Assembly (NCBI RefSeq): GCF_002005565.1
Contig: NZ_BDJC01000028.1
Span: forward strand, 30,264-94,263
From: Streptomyces sp. JHA26
GTDB lineage: Bacteria; Actinomycetota; Actinomycetes; Streptomycetales; Streptomycetaceae
Length of the DNA stretch: 64,000 bases
Reading direction: 5' to 3'
Shown: in pieces, positions 1 to 8,420 of the stretch
How positions within the stretch are numbered: the stretch's first letter is position 1
How the letters are laid out: each line of letters opens with the position of its first letter
Notes under the pieces: generated by a model
Told to the model about the DNA's origin: nothing
The model's database searches: none
What the model saw: the letters and a program-made list of their open reading frames with translations, nothing else
Program-made: the position numbers and the translations under genes

Positions 1-59
1 TCCACCCGGAGCACACCGCACGGGTGGGGACCGTCAGTGGCGCGTGCTCTCATGGAGCC

Positions 60-908
60 ATGATCGAGGACAACGAAACCATCGACGAGTTTCTCGCCCG
101 GCACGCCGACGACGTGGAGGAGGCCGTCCGCAAGGCGGCCGCCCAGGAGATCATGCCGCGCTGGCGCCGGCTCGCGGCCCACGAGGTCGACCAGAAGTCC
201 GGCCCGCACGACCTGGTGACGGACGCCGACCGCAAGGCCGAGCGGTGTCTGACCGAGGCGCTGCCCGCCCTGCTGCCCGGCTCGGTCGTGGTCGGTGAGG
301 AGGCGGTGCACGCCAACCCCGCCTCGTACGAGGCGCTCCGGGGCGAGGCGCCGGTGTGGATCGTCGACCCCGTCGACGGGACGCGGCAGTTCGTGCACGG
401 CGACGAGGGATTCTGCACGCTGGTCGCCCTGGCCCACCGCGGCGTGGTGCACGCCTCCTGGACCTACGCGCCCGTCCGCGACCGGCTCGCCACGGCCGTG
501 CGGGGCCGGGGCGCCTTCCTGGACGGCGAGCGGCTGTACGCCGGGCCGCCCGAGCCCGGGCACGACCTGCGGGTCGCCACCTCCCACCCGGACTACACGA
601 CGGACGAGCAGAAGCGCGCCCTGCTCGGCCTGCGCACCCCGGGCGTGGCCCCCCGCGCCTGCGGCTCGGCGGGCCTCGAGTACCTCGCCGTCGCGCGCGG
701 CGAGTCGGACGCCACGGCGTTCTCCTGGGAGGCGGCCTGGGACCACGCGGCGGGGCTCCTGCTGGTCGAGGAGGCGGGCGGTACCCACCTGACCCGGGCG
801 GGCGAACCCTTCCGCATCACCGGTGGCAACGACCTTCCGTTCACCGCGGCCCGCGACGCGGCCACGGCCCGGCGGGTGGTGGCGCTGCTCGCGGGGGAGG
901 CCGCCTGA
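60..908 (+). CDS. Inositol monophosphatase family protein
   Basis: About 282 residues, in the usual size range of the Mg-dependent inositol/histidinol/3'-phosphoadenosine phosphatase family. The family signatures are visible: VVGEEAV supplies the first acidic metal ligand, WIVDPVDGTRQFVHG is the core metal-binding motif, and WEAAWDHAAGLLLVEEAGG is the C-terminal Asp motif. It should remove a phosphate monoester in the cytoplasm; the substrate (inositol-1-phosphate, histidinol-phosphate or a nucleotide) cannot be told from sequence. An upstream in-frame GTG at position 24 would add 12 residues. I prefer the ATG at 60 because the homology-like part begins there, but neither start has a clear ribosome binding site. 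Confidence 0.85.
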   Translation: MIEDNETIDEFLARHADDVEEAVRKAAAQEIMPRWRRLAAHEVDQKSGPHDLVTDADRKAERCLTEALPALLPGSVVVGEEAVHANPASYEALRGEAPVWIVDPVDGTRQFVHGDEGFCTLVALAHRGVVHASWTYAPVRDRLATAVRGRGAFLDGERLYAGPPEPGHDLRVATSHPDYTTDEQKRALLGLRTPGVAPRACGSAGLEYLAVARGESDATAFSWEAAWDHAAGLLLVEEAGGTHLTRAGEPFRITGGNDLPFTAARDAATARRVVALLAGEAA

Positions 909-1015
909 CCCCGTGCCCCCGGCCGCCCGCCGCCGGCCGTCACCCGCGCGCGGGGGCCGTCGGCGGACCGGCATATCCTGACCCGAGTGGCCTCGGCTGA
1001 CGAAGGAGTCCGAAG

Positions 1016-2434
1016 GTGCCGTCGATGCTCGATGCGGTCGTGGTGGGTGCGGGACCGAACGGACTGACGGCTGCCGTGGAGCTGGCCCGCCGGGGCTTCT
1101 CCGTCGCCGTCTTCGAGGCGCGGGACACCGTGGGCGGCGGCGCCCGCACGGAGGAGCTGACCCTCCCCGGCTTCCGCCACGACCCCTGCTCGGCCGCGCA
1201 CCCCCTCGGCGTCAACTCCCCCGCGTTCCGCGCCCTGCCGCTGGAGCGGTACGGCCTCGAGTGGCTGCACCCCGAGCTGCCCATGGCCCACCCGTTCCCC
1301 GACGGCTCGGCCGCCGTGCTGTCCCGGTCGGTCGGCGAGACCGCCGCATCCTTCGGCCCGCGTGACGCGGGCACGTACCGCAGGCTGGTCGAGCGCTTCC
1401 TGCCCCGGTGGGACACCCTGGTCCGCGACTTCATGTCCCTGCCGCTCACCGCGCTGCCCCGCGACCCGGTCACCCTCGCCCGCTTCGGCCTGGTCGGCCT
1501 GCCGCCGTCGACGTGGCTGATGCGCCGCTTCCGCGACGAGAAGGCGCGGACCCTCCTCGCGGGCCTCGTCGCCCACGTCATGGCCCCGCTCGGCGGCTTC
1601 GCCACCGGTGCCATCGGCCTGGTCTTCGCCCTCGCCGCCCACGCCCGCGGCTGGCCCGTGGCCCGCGGCGGTTCCCAGGCCATCTCCGACGCGCTCGCCG
1701 CGTACCTCGCCGACCTCGGCGGCACCGTCCACACCGACTACGAGGTCAAGCGCCTCGACGACCTGCCGCCGGCGCGCGCGTACGTCTTCGACACCTCGCC
1801 CACGGCCCTGGCCCGCATCGCCGGCCTCGGCAACCACTACGAGCACTACCGGTACGGCCCCGGCGTCTTCAAGATCGACTACGCGCTGGACGGCCCGGTC
1901 CCGTGGACGGCCGAGGCACCCCGCACCGCCGGGACGGTGCAGGTCGGCGCCGACAGCACGGAGATCGGCGCCGCCCTGCACGCCGCCTCGCGCACGGACC
2001 GCGCACCCGACCGGCCGTTCCTCATCACCGTGCAGCCCGGCGTCGTCGACCCCGGCCGGGCCCCGGCGGGCAAGCACGTCTTCTGGGCGTACGGACACGT
2101 CCCCCACGGCTGGACCGGCGACCTCACCGACGCCGTCGAACGCCAACTGGAGCGCTTCGCCCCCGGGTTCCGCGACCGCGTCCTCGCCCGCGCCACCGCC
2201 GGCCCGCCCGAGATCGCCGCCCGCAACGCCAACTACGTCGGCGGGGACATCGCCTCCGGTGCGGTCTCCGGGCTCCAGCTCCTGCTGCGCCCCAAGCTCT
2301 CCCTGTTCCCGTACGCCACCCCGCACCCGGCCGTCTTCATCTGCTCGTCGGCCACCCCGCCGGGCCCCGGCGTGCACGGCATGTCCGGACACAACGCGGC
2401 GAAGGCCGTCTGGCGGAGACTGAGGCAGACATGA
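1016..2434 (+). CDS. NAD(P)/FAD-dependent oxidoreductase, phytoene-desaturase-like
   Basis: 472 residues with an N-terminal Rossmann dinucleotide site (VVVGAGPNGLTAAVELARRG) followed by a FAD-family ATG-type segment (FEARDTVGGGARTEEL). The C-terminus has the closing FAD motif GPGVHGMSGHNAAKAVW. This is the layout of the carotenoid desaturase / all-trans-retinol saturase superfamily. No carotenoid genes are nearby, so the substrate is unknown. The GTG at 1016 follows a GAAGGAG ribosome site at 1001-1007; the ATG at 1025 is a possible alternative. A TATCCT -10-like element lies at 974-979. The stop overlaps the start of the macrodomain gene (ATGA), so the two are probably translationally coupled. 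Confidence 0.8.
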   Translation: MPSMLDAVVVGAGPNGLTAAVELARRGFSVAVFEARDTVGGGARTEELTLPGFRHDPCSAAHPLGVNSPAFRALPLERYGLEWLHPELPMAHPFPDGSAAVLSRSVGETAASFGPRDAGTYRRLVERFLPRWDTLVRDFMSLPLTALPRDPVTLARFGLVGLPPSTWLMRRFRDEKARTLLAGLVAHVMAPLGGFATGAIGLVFALAAHARGWPVARGGSQAISDALAAYLADLGGTVHTDYEVKRLDDLPPARAYVFDTSPTALARIAGLGNHYEHYRYGPGVFKIDYALDGPVPWTAEAPRTAGTVQVGADSTEIGAALHAASRTDRAPDRPFLITVQPGVVDPGRAPAGKHVFWAYGHVPHGWTGDLTDAVERQLERFAPGFRDRVLARATAGPPEIAARNANYVGGDIASGAVSGLQLLLRPKLSLFPYATPHPAVFICSSATPPGPGVHGMSGHNAAKAVWRRLRQT

Positions 2435-2940
2435 CCGTCATCACGCTGGTCCGGGGCGACATCACGCGCCAGAGCGCCGACGCGATCGTCAACGCGGCCA
2501 ACTCCTCCCTGCTCGGCGGCGGCGGCGTCGACGGCGCCGTCCACCGGCGCGGCGGCCCCGAGATCCTCGCGGAGTGCCGCAGGCTCCGCGCCGGTCGCCT
2601 CGGCGGGGGTCTGCCCACCGGCCGGGCGGTCGCCACCACCGCGGGCGACCTGGACGCCCGCTGGGTGATCCACACGGTCGGCCCGGTCTGGTCGGCCGAC
2701 GAGGACCGCTCCGGCCTCCTCGCCTCCTGCTACCGCGAGTCCCTCCGCATCGCCGACGAACTGGGCGCCCGCACGGTCGCCTTCCCGGCGATCTCCACCG
2801 GCGTCTACCGCTGGCCCGTGGACGACGCGGCCCGCATCGCCGTCGAGACGGTGCGCGGCACCACGACGTCGGTGACGGAGGTCCGGTTCGTCCTGTTCGA
2901 CGACCGGGCGTACGAGGCGTTCGCCGCGCAGGCCGGCTGA
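2431..2940 (+). CDS. Macrodomain protein, probable O-acetyl-ADP-ribose deacetylase
   Basis: 169 residues spanning one MacroD-type macrodomain. The ADP-ribose-binding signatures are present: DAIVNAANSSLLGGGGVDGAVH (catalytic Asn/Asp and the Gly-rich loop) and AFPAISTGVYRWP for the diphosphate/ribose loop. Enzymes of this group hydrolyse O-acetyl-ADP-ribose and mono-ADP-ribose esters. The ATG at 2431 sits in the stop of the upstream FAD oxidoreductase. Coupling of a redox enzyme to an ADP-ribose hydrolase suggests turnover of NAD-derived metabolites, but that is inference. Confidence 0.87.
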   Translation: MTVITLVRGDITRQSADAIVNAANSSLLGGGGVDGAVHRRGGPEILAECRRLRAGRLGGGLPTGRAVATTAGDLDARWVIHTVGPVWSADEDRSGLLASCYRESLRIADELGARTVAFPAISTGVYRWPVDDAARIAVETVRGTTTSVTEVRFVLFDDRAYEAFAAQAG

Positions 2941-3015
2941 CGGACCCGAACCCGCCCGCGCGCCGGGCGGAACCGGTGACCGTTCATCAGGAACCAACAA
3001 AGTCCGACGGGGTAA

Positions 3016-3044
3016 TTGATTCGGTTGTGTTCGAGTCCTAGGGT
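3016..3044 (+). promoter_or_regulatory. Probable vegetative promoter of the beta-galactosidase gene
   Basis: TTGATT at 3016-3021, a 17-base spacer and TAGGGT at 3039-3044 match a typical HrdB-type -35/-10 arrangement. It leaves a leader of about 110 bases before the ATG at 3159. The interval from the macrodomain stop (2940) to 3158 holds no gene. Confidence 0.5.
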
Positions 3045-3158
3045 GACCCTGATCCAGTAGCCGCTCCATCACCGGCAGTTGACCTCCGCACCACCGTCAA
3101 CGGCCGGTGCCGCACCGTGCGTTGAGCCGCCCCCGAAGCCATACGGAAGGCCACGGTC

Positions 3159-6100
3159 ATGCCGCACTCACCCGTGTCACCCGCCGGTATCCCGGCCCCC
3201 CGCCCCCGCCCGGTCGTCAGCCGCCGCCGTCTCCTGGAGGGCGGCGCCGCCGTCCTCGGGGCGCTCGCCCTGTCCGCGCCGTCCGCCAGCGCGCTCGCGG
3301 CCGGACGGCGTGCCGCGTCCGACGCACCCCCCGAGTGGAACGACTTCGGCGTCTTCCGGCTCGGCACCGAGCCGCCGCACACCACGCTCATGCCGTACGC
3401 GGACGTCAGACAGGCCCTGGCCGGCGACCGCACCCGCTCGCCCTACCGCCTCAGCCTCGACGGCACCTGGAAGTTCGCCTACGCCGACCGCCCCGACGAC
3501 CGGGACGCCGACTTCCACCGCACCGACACCGACGACAGCGACTGGGAGACCATCCCGGTCCCCTCCGTCTGGCAGCTGCACGGCCACGACTTCCCGATCT
3601 ACCTGAACATCACCTACCCGTACTGGGGCCCCAACGGCCGCGGCGAGGAGCCGCAGCCGCCCGCCGCGCCGACCCGCTACAACCCCGTCGGCCAGTACCG
3701 GCGCACCTTCACCGTGCCCCGTGACTGGAAGGGCCGCCGCACCTTCCTCCACTTCGAGGGCGTCAAGTCCGCGCACTACGTGTGGATCAACGGCGAACTG
3801 GTCGGCTACGACGAGGACTCCTACACCCCGTCCGAGTACGACGTCACCGACCACCTGAAGCCGGGCACCAACCAGATCGCCGTGGAGGTGTACCGCTACT
3901 CCGACGGCGACTGGATGGAGGACCAGGACATGATCCGACTGAGCGGCATCTTCCGCTCGGTCTACCTCTACTCCACCCCGGCCGTGCACCTGCGCGACTT
4001 CAAGCTGGACACCCCGCTGGACGACACCTACACGAACGCCGAGCTCAAGGTCACCGCGCACGTGCGCGCGTACGGCGGCGGCGACGCCGGGCGGTACACG
4101 GTGGAGACCCAGCTGTACGACGCCCGCGGCCACGCCGTCTGGTCCCGGCCGCTCCAGCAGGCCGCCGACCTCGCCACGGTCCGCGCCGGCGAGGACGTCA
4201 CCGTGAGCGCGGCGAAGGCCGTACCGGCGCCGAAGCTGTGGTCGGCCGAGCACCCGGACCTGTACACCGCCGTCCTGCGCCTGCGCGACCCGTCCGGCAG
4301 GATCGTGGAGACCCTCTCCCACCGGGTCGGCTTCCGCGAGTTCGCCCTCAAGGACGGGCTGATGCGGATCAACGGCAAACCCGTCTCCCTGCGCGGTACC
4401 AACCGGCACGAGATGCACCCGGCCCGCGGCACGGCCCTGACCCGCGAGGACATGGTCCAGGACATCACGGTCATCAAGCGGATGAACATCAACAGCGTCC
4501 GCACCTCGCACTACCCGAACAACCCGTACTGGCTGGAACTGGCCGACGAGTACGGCCTCTACCTCGTCGACGAGACCAACCTCGAGACCCACGGCATCCG
4601 CGACGAGTACCCGGGTGACCACCCCGACTGGACCGCGGCCTGCGTGGCCCGTGCCCAGAACATGGTCCACCGCGACAAGAACCACGCCTCGGTCGTCATC
4701 TGGTCGCTCGGCAACGAGGCCGGCGGCGGCAGCACCTTCACCGCCATGCACGACTGGATCCGCTCCTACGACGACACCCGCGTCATCCAGTACGAGGGCG
4801 ACGACCGCCCCGGCATCAGCGACATCCGCTCGGAGATGTACGACAGCCCGCAGCGCGTCGAGCAGCGCGCGAAGGACACCGCCGACACCCGGCCCTACGT
4901 CATGATCGAGTACGCCCACTCGATGGGGAACTCCACCGGCAACCTCAAGAAGTACTGGGACCTCGTCCGCCGGTACGACGTCCTCCAGGGCGGCTGGATC
5001 TGGGACTTCGTCGACCAGTCCCTGTACACGCCCGTCCCGGCCCGCACCCTGCTGACCGAGTCGGGCCCGGCCGGGCTGCGCGGCGAGATCCTCGCCACCC
5101 GCGGCACCCTCGACCGGGACGAGGGGCTGTCCGGCATCACGGTCTTCGAGCGCCACGACAGCCTCGACCTCACCGGCTCCCTGACCCTGGAGGCCTGGGT
5201 CACCCCGCGGTTCACCGGCTACCACCAGCCCATCCTGGCCAAGGGCGACACCCAGTACGCGCTGAAGCAGACCGACCGCAGGCTGGAGTTCTTCATCCAC
5301 TCGGCCGGCCAGTGGATCACCGCGAGCTGGGAGGTGCCGGACGACTGGACCGGCCGCGAGCACCACATCGCGGGCGTCTTCGACGCGGACGCGGGCACCC
5401 TGACCCTGTACGTCGACGGCGCGGTGAGGGCCACCCGCACCACCGACCGGCGCCCCAGCAGCAACACCGCGCCGCTGTCCCTGGCCGCCGACGCCGACTC
5501 CCAGACCCGCGAGTTCAGCGGCACCGTCCGCCGTGCCCGCGTCTACGCCCGCGCCCTCGCCGGCGCGGAACTGGCCGACGACGGGCGCGGCCCCGGCGAC
5601 GACGGCGTGCGGTTCTGGTTCGACGCGGCCACCGTGCGGACCGAGACGAAGCGGCCGAAGGACAGGACCTTCCTCGCCTACGGCGGCGACTGGGGCGACA
5701 ACCCCAACGACGGCGCCTTCGTCGCCGACGGCATCGTCACCGCCGACCGCGGCCACACCGGCAAGGCCACCGAGGTCAAGCACGTCTACCAGGCGATCAA
5801 CGCCGCCCCCGTCCCCGGCGGCGCCCCGGGAGCCGTCACCCTCACCAACGAGTTCCTGTTCACGAACGTCCGCGAGTTCGACGCCCGGTGGGAACTGGTC
5901 GCCGACGGCAGGGTCGTCCGGCACGGCAGGCTGACCCGCGACCAGACGGACGTCCCGCCGCTGTCCGCCAAGGACATCACCGTCCCCGTACGCCTGCCCG
6001 ACGACCCGGAGCCGGGCACCGAGTACTTCCTCCAGCTCTCCTTCACCACCAAGGAGTCCACGCCGTGGGCGAAGGCGGGCTTCGAGGTGGCCCGGCAGCA

Positions 6101-7073
6101 GCTCCCGCTGGACGCCGGCGGCCCGGCCGTCACCCCCGTCCCCCTGGGGCGCGTCCCCGCCCTGCGCCACGACGACCGCGACCGGGACGTCACCGTGCGC
6201 GGCAAGGGCTTCTCCCTCACCGTCGACAAGCGCAGCGGCACCATCACCTCGTACGAGGCGAACGGCACCCGTCTGATCACCTCGGGGCCCGTGCCCAACT
6301 TCTGGCGGGCGCCCACCGACAACGACAAGGGCAACGGCCAGCACACCCGCAACCAGACCTGGCGCGACGCCGGCGCCCGCCGCAGGGTGACGGACGTCGC
6401 GGTGCGGGCCCTGGGCGACCGCGCCGTCGAGATCAAGGTCAGCGGCACCCTGCCGACCACCGTCGAGTCGGCGTACTCCACCACCTACACGGTGTTCGGC
6501 AACGGCGAGATCAAGGTCGACAACACCCTGCACCCGGGCGCCGCGAACCTGCCGTACATCCCCGAGGTCGGGACGATGCTGTTCCTGCCCGGCCGCCTGG
6601 ACCGGCTGCACTACTACGGGCGCGGCCCCGACGAGAACTACTGGGACCGCAACACCGGTTCCGACGTCGGCCTGTACTCCTCGACCGTCGACGAGCAGTG
6701 GACCCCCTACATCCGCCCGCAGGAGAACGGCAACAAGACCGACGTCCGCTGGGTCGCGCTCACCGACTCCCGCGGGACCGGGCTGCTCGCCACCGGCGAA
6801 CCCCTGCTGGAGGTCAACGCCTCCCGCTTCACGCCGGAGGACCTGTCGGCCGGCGTGCGCCACGACTACCAGCTCACCCCGCGCGACGAGGTCGTCCTGC
6901 GTCTGAACCACCGGCAGATGGGCGTCGGCGGCGACAACAGCTGGGGCGCGCACACCCACGACGAGTTCAAGCTGTTCGCCGACCGGGACTACACGTACAC
7001 CTACCGGCTGCGCCCGCTCACCGACGTGCGGGACGCGACGGCCGCCTCGCGGCGGCCCACGGCGACCGAGTAG
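3159..7073 (+). CDS. Tat-exported GH2 beta-galactosidase with inserted LamG-like domain
   Basis: 1304 residues, long for GH2. Residues 20-50 are a Tat signal (SRRRLLEGGAAVLGALALS followed by an Ala-rich cleavage region), so it is predicted to be exported folded. GH2 sugar-binding, immunoglobulin-like and TIM-barrel domains follow; the acid/base is Glu520 in LGNEAGGG and the nucleophile Glu584 in IEYAHSMGN. Residues about 640-800 form a concanavalin/LamG-type module (SLTLEAWVTP ... YVDGAVRATR), placed between the barrel and the C-terminal LacZ domains 4-5 (about 830-1290). It should cleave terminal beta-galactosides outside the cell. No transporter or LacI regulator is adjacent. Start ATG at 3159. 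Confidence 0.88.
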   Translation: MPHSPVSPAGIPAPRPRPVVSRRRLLEGGAAVLGALALSAPSASALAAGRRAASDAPPEWNDFGVFRLGTEPPHTTLMPYADVRQALAGDRTRSPYRLSLDGTWKFAYADRPDDRDADFHRTDTDDSDWETIPVPSVWQLHGHDFPIYLNITYPYWGPNGRGEEPQPPAAPTRYNPVGQYRRTFTVPRDWKGRRTFLHFEGVKSAHYVWINGELVGYDEDSYTPSEYDVTDHLKPGTNQIAVEVYRYSDGDWMEDQDMIRLSGIFRSVYLYSTPAVHLRDFKLDTPLDDTYTNAELKVTAHVRAYGGGDAGRYTVETQLYDARGHAVWSRPLQQAADLATVRAGEDVTVSAAKAVPAPKLWSAEHPDLYTAVLRLRDPSGRIVETLSHRVGFREFALKDGLMRINGKPVSLRGTNRHEMHPARGTALTREDMVQDITVIKRMNINSVRTSHYPNNPYWLELADEYGLYLVDETNLETHGIRDEYPGDHPDWTAACVARAQNMVHRDKNHASVVIWSLGNEAGGGSTFTAMHDWIRSYDDTRVIQYEGDDRPGISDIRSEMYDSPQRVEQRAKDTADTRPYVMIEYAHSMGNSTGNLKKYWDLVRRYDVLQGGWIWDFVDQSLYTPVPARTLLTESGPAGLRGEILATRGTLDRDEGLSGITVFERHDSLDLTGSLTLEAWVTPRFTGYHQPILAKGDTQYALKQTDRRLEFFIHSAGQWITASWEVPDDWTGREHHIAGVFDADAGTLTLYVDGAVRATRTTDRRPSSNTAPLSLAADADSQTREFSGTVRRARVYARALAGAELADDGRGPGDDGVRFWFDAATVRTETKRPKDRTFLAYGGDWGDNPNDGAFVADGIVTADRGHTGKATEVKHVYQAINAAPVPGGAPGAVTLTNEFLFTNVREFDARWELVADGRVVRHGRLTRDQTDVPPLSAKDITVPVRLPDDPEPGTEYFLQLSFTTKESTPWAKAGFEVARQQLPLDAGGPAVTPVPLGRVPALRHDDRDRDVTVRGKGFSLTVDKRSGTITSYEANGTRLITSGPVPNFWRAPTDNDKGNGQHTRNQTWRDAGARRRVTDVAVRALGDRAVEIKVSGTLPTTVESAYSTTYTVFGNGEIKVDNTLHPGAANLPYIPEVGTMLFLPGRLDRLHYYGRGPDENYWDRNTGSDVGLYSSTVDEQWTPYIRPQENGNKTDVRWVALTDSRGTGLLATGEPLLEVNASRFTPEDLSAGVRHDYQLTPRDEVVLRLNHRQMGVGGDNSWGAHTHDEFKLFADRDYTYTYRLRPLTDVRDATAASRRPTATE

Positions 7074-7112
7074 GAGGGGGACGAACGGGGAGCCCGGGGT
7101 ACCCGGGCCCCC

Positions 7113-7994
7113 ATGGGTGACGTACTGGTCGGGGCCTGCTCGTGGACGGACCGGCACCTCGTCTCGAGCGGCTGGTACCCGCGCGGACGGCGGGACGCCG
7201 AGGGACGGCTGCGGTACTACGCCTCACGGCTGCCCGTCGTCGAAGTGGACGCCGGGTACTACGCGTTGCCGAGCCGCCGCAACAGCGAGCTGTGGGTGGA
7301 GCGCACGCCGGACGGCTTCCGCTTCGACGTGAAGGCCTTCTCGCTGCTGACCGGGCACCCCACGCGGCCGGAGGCGCTCCCCGCCGACCTGCGCGGGGCG
7401 GCCGGCACCGGCCCGCTGCGGCGCGGCCAGGCGGACGAGGGGCTGCTGGACGAGGTGTGGGGGCGTTTCACCGACGCGGTCGAGCCGCTGCGCGAGGCCG
7501 GGCGGCTCGGCGCCGTGCTGTTCCAGTTCCCGCCGTGGTTCGCGCCCGGCGACCCGGCCGAGGCGGCGCTCGAGGCCTGTGCCCGGCGCGCGGGGGAGTG
7601 GCCGCTCGCCGTGGAGTTCCGGCACCCGGACTGGTGGGCGCCGCACCGGGCGGACGCGACCCACGCCCTGCTGTCCGCGCTGGGCGTGTCGGCCGTCGGC
7701 ACCGACATGGCCCAGGACCTGTCCGCGTCCCTGCCGCCCATCGCGCCGGTCACCCGCCCCGCCCTCGCCGTCGTCCGCTTCCACGGACGCAGCCCGGCGT
7801 GGGGGAGGGGCAGCAAGGAGGACCGCTTCCGGTACGACTACTCCACCGCCGAGCTGGCCGCCTGGGTGCCCCGGCTGCGCCGCGCCGCCGCACGGGCGGA
7901 CGAACTGCACGTGCTCTTCAACAACTGCTGCGCGGACGCCGCCGTGCGCGCCGCCGAGACCATGCGGGGGCTGCTCACCCCGCCGCGTCGCTGA
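7113..7994 (+). CDS. DUF72 (YecE-like) domain protein
   Basis: 293 residues with the DUF72 TIM-barrel-like pattern: GACSWTDRHL near the N-terminus, VEVDAGYYALPS, FDVKAFSLLT, LGAVLFQFPPWF, VEFRHPDWW and VVRFHGRSPAWG, ending with LHVLFNNCCADAA. The family is widespread and has no settled biochemical activity. It lies 39 bases after the beta-galactosidase stop, so it may be co-transcribed. Its 3' end overlaps the convergent ArsR gene by 20 bases. Confidence 0.82.
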   Translation: MGDVLVGACSWTDRHLVSSGWYPRGRRDAEGRLRYYASRLPVVEVDAGYYALPSRRNSELWVERTPDGFRFDVKAFSLLTGHPTRPEALPADLRGAAGTGPLRRGQADEGLLDEVWGRFTDAVEPLREAGRLGAVLFQFPPWFAPGDPAEAALEACARRAGEWPLAVEFRHPDWWAPHRADATHALLSALGVSAVGTDMAQDLSASLPPIAPVTRPALAVVRFHGRSPAWGRGSKEDRFRYDYSTAELAAWVPRLRRAAARADELHVLFNNCCADAAVRAAETMRGLLTPPRR

Positions 7995-8346
7995 TCCCCA
8001 GCCGCAGGTGCTCCACGTGGTAGACGGCCTGGTCGAGCAGCTCGGCGACATGGTGGTCGTGCAGCGCGTACACCACCGACCGGCCGCGCCGTTCGCCGAC
8101 GACGAGCCCCAGGTTCCGCAGCAGGCGCAGCTGGTGGGAGCAGGCCGACTGCTCCATGCCGACCTCCGCCGCCAACTCGGTGGCGGGCAGAGGGCCTTCG
8201 CGCAGCCGCGCGAGGATCAGCAGCCGGGAGGGCGTGGACAGGGCCTGGAGCGTGGTGGCGACCTTGGCGACGTTGTCCGCGTCCAGGCGCACGCGCTCGG
8301 TCGCGTCCTGCGCGGTGGTGGCGGCTCCATGACCCATGCCGGTCAT
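7975..8346 (-). CDS. ArsR/SmtB-family metal-sensing repressor
   Basis: 123 residues with a winged helix-turn-helix (ALSTPSRLLILARLREGPLPA, then SACSHQLRLLRNLGLV) and the beta-wing GRSVVYAL. The last helix reads DHHVAELLDQAVYHVEH. Counting from the Asp, ligands fall at +0 (Asp), +2 (His), +13 (His) and +16 (His), exactly the alpha-5 metal site of CzrA/SmtB-type Zn/Co sensors. It is divergent from a P1B-type ATPase and should repress it until metal binds. The start is uncertain: ATG at 8346 or ATG at 8337, neither with a strong ribosome site. Confidence 0.88.
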   Translation of the reverse strand: MTGMGHGAATTAQDATERVRLDADNVAKVATTLQALSTPSRLLILARLREGPLPATELAAEVGMEQSACSHQLRLLRNLGLVVGERRGRSVVYALHDHHVAELLDQAVYHVEHLRLGISDAAG

Positions 8347-8366
8347 CTTACGCACCCGTCCGCACG

Positions 8367-8414
8367 CATGAACGGATGAATGCATGAACGAGTCTTCATG
8401 TGTTCCTGTATGGT
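8367..8414 (+). promoter_or_regulatory. ArsR operator and leaderless promoter of the metal ATPase gene
   Basis: CATGAA (8383-8388), six bases, then TTCATG (8395-8400) is a perfect inverted repeat of the form typical for ArsR-family operators. Two further half-sites, CATGAA at 8367 and ATGAAT at 8376, precede it in the same orientation. TATGGT at 8409-8414 is a plausible -10 element. It ends six bases before the GTG at 8421, which suggests a leaderless transcript. A repressor on the palindrome would block the polymerase. Confidence 0.6.
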
Positions 8415-8420
8415 GGCCGC

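Noticed and set aside
593..2392. A 599-codon open frame on the minus strand across the phosphatase and oxidoreductase genes
   Set aside because: It is the antisense of two genes with clear family motifs; its translation is Gly/Ala/Arg/Val-rich with no domain, as expected of mirror frames in high-GC DNA.
7091..7113. GGGTAC before the DUF72 gene as a sigma-B promoter
   Set aside because: No GNNT at 14-16 bases upstream; the sequence is just a palindromic CCCGGGGTACCCGGG in the short intergenic spacer.
3177..7157. A 1326-codon minus-strand frame opposite the beta-galactosidase
   Set aside because: Low-complexity Val/Gly/Asp translation, no motif and no ribosome site; a mirror of the GH2 gene.
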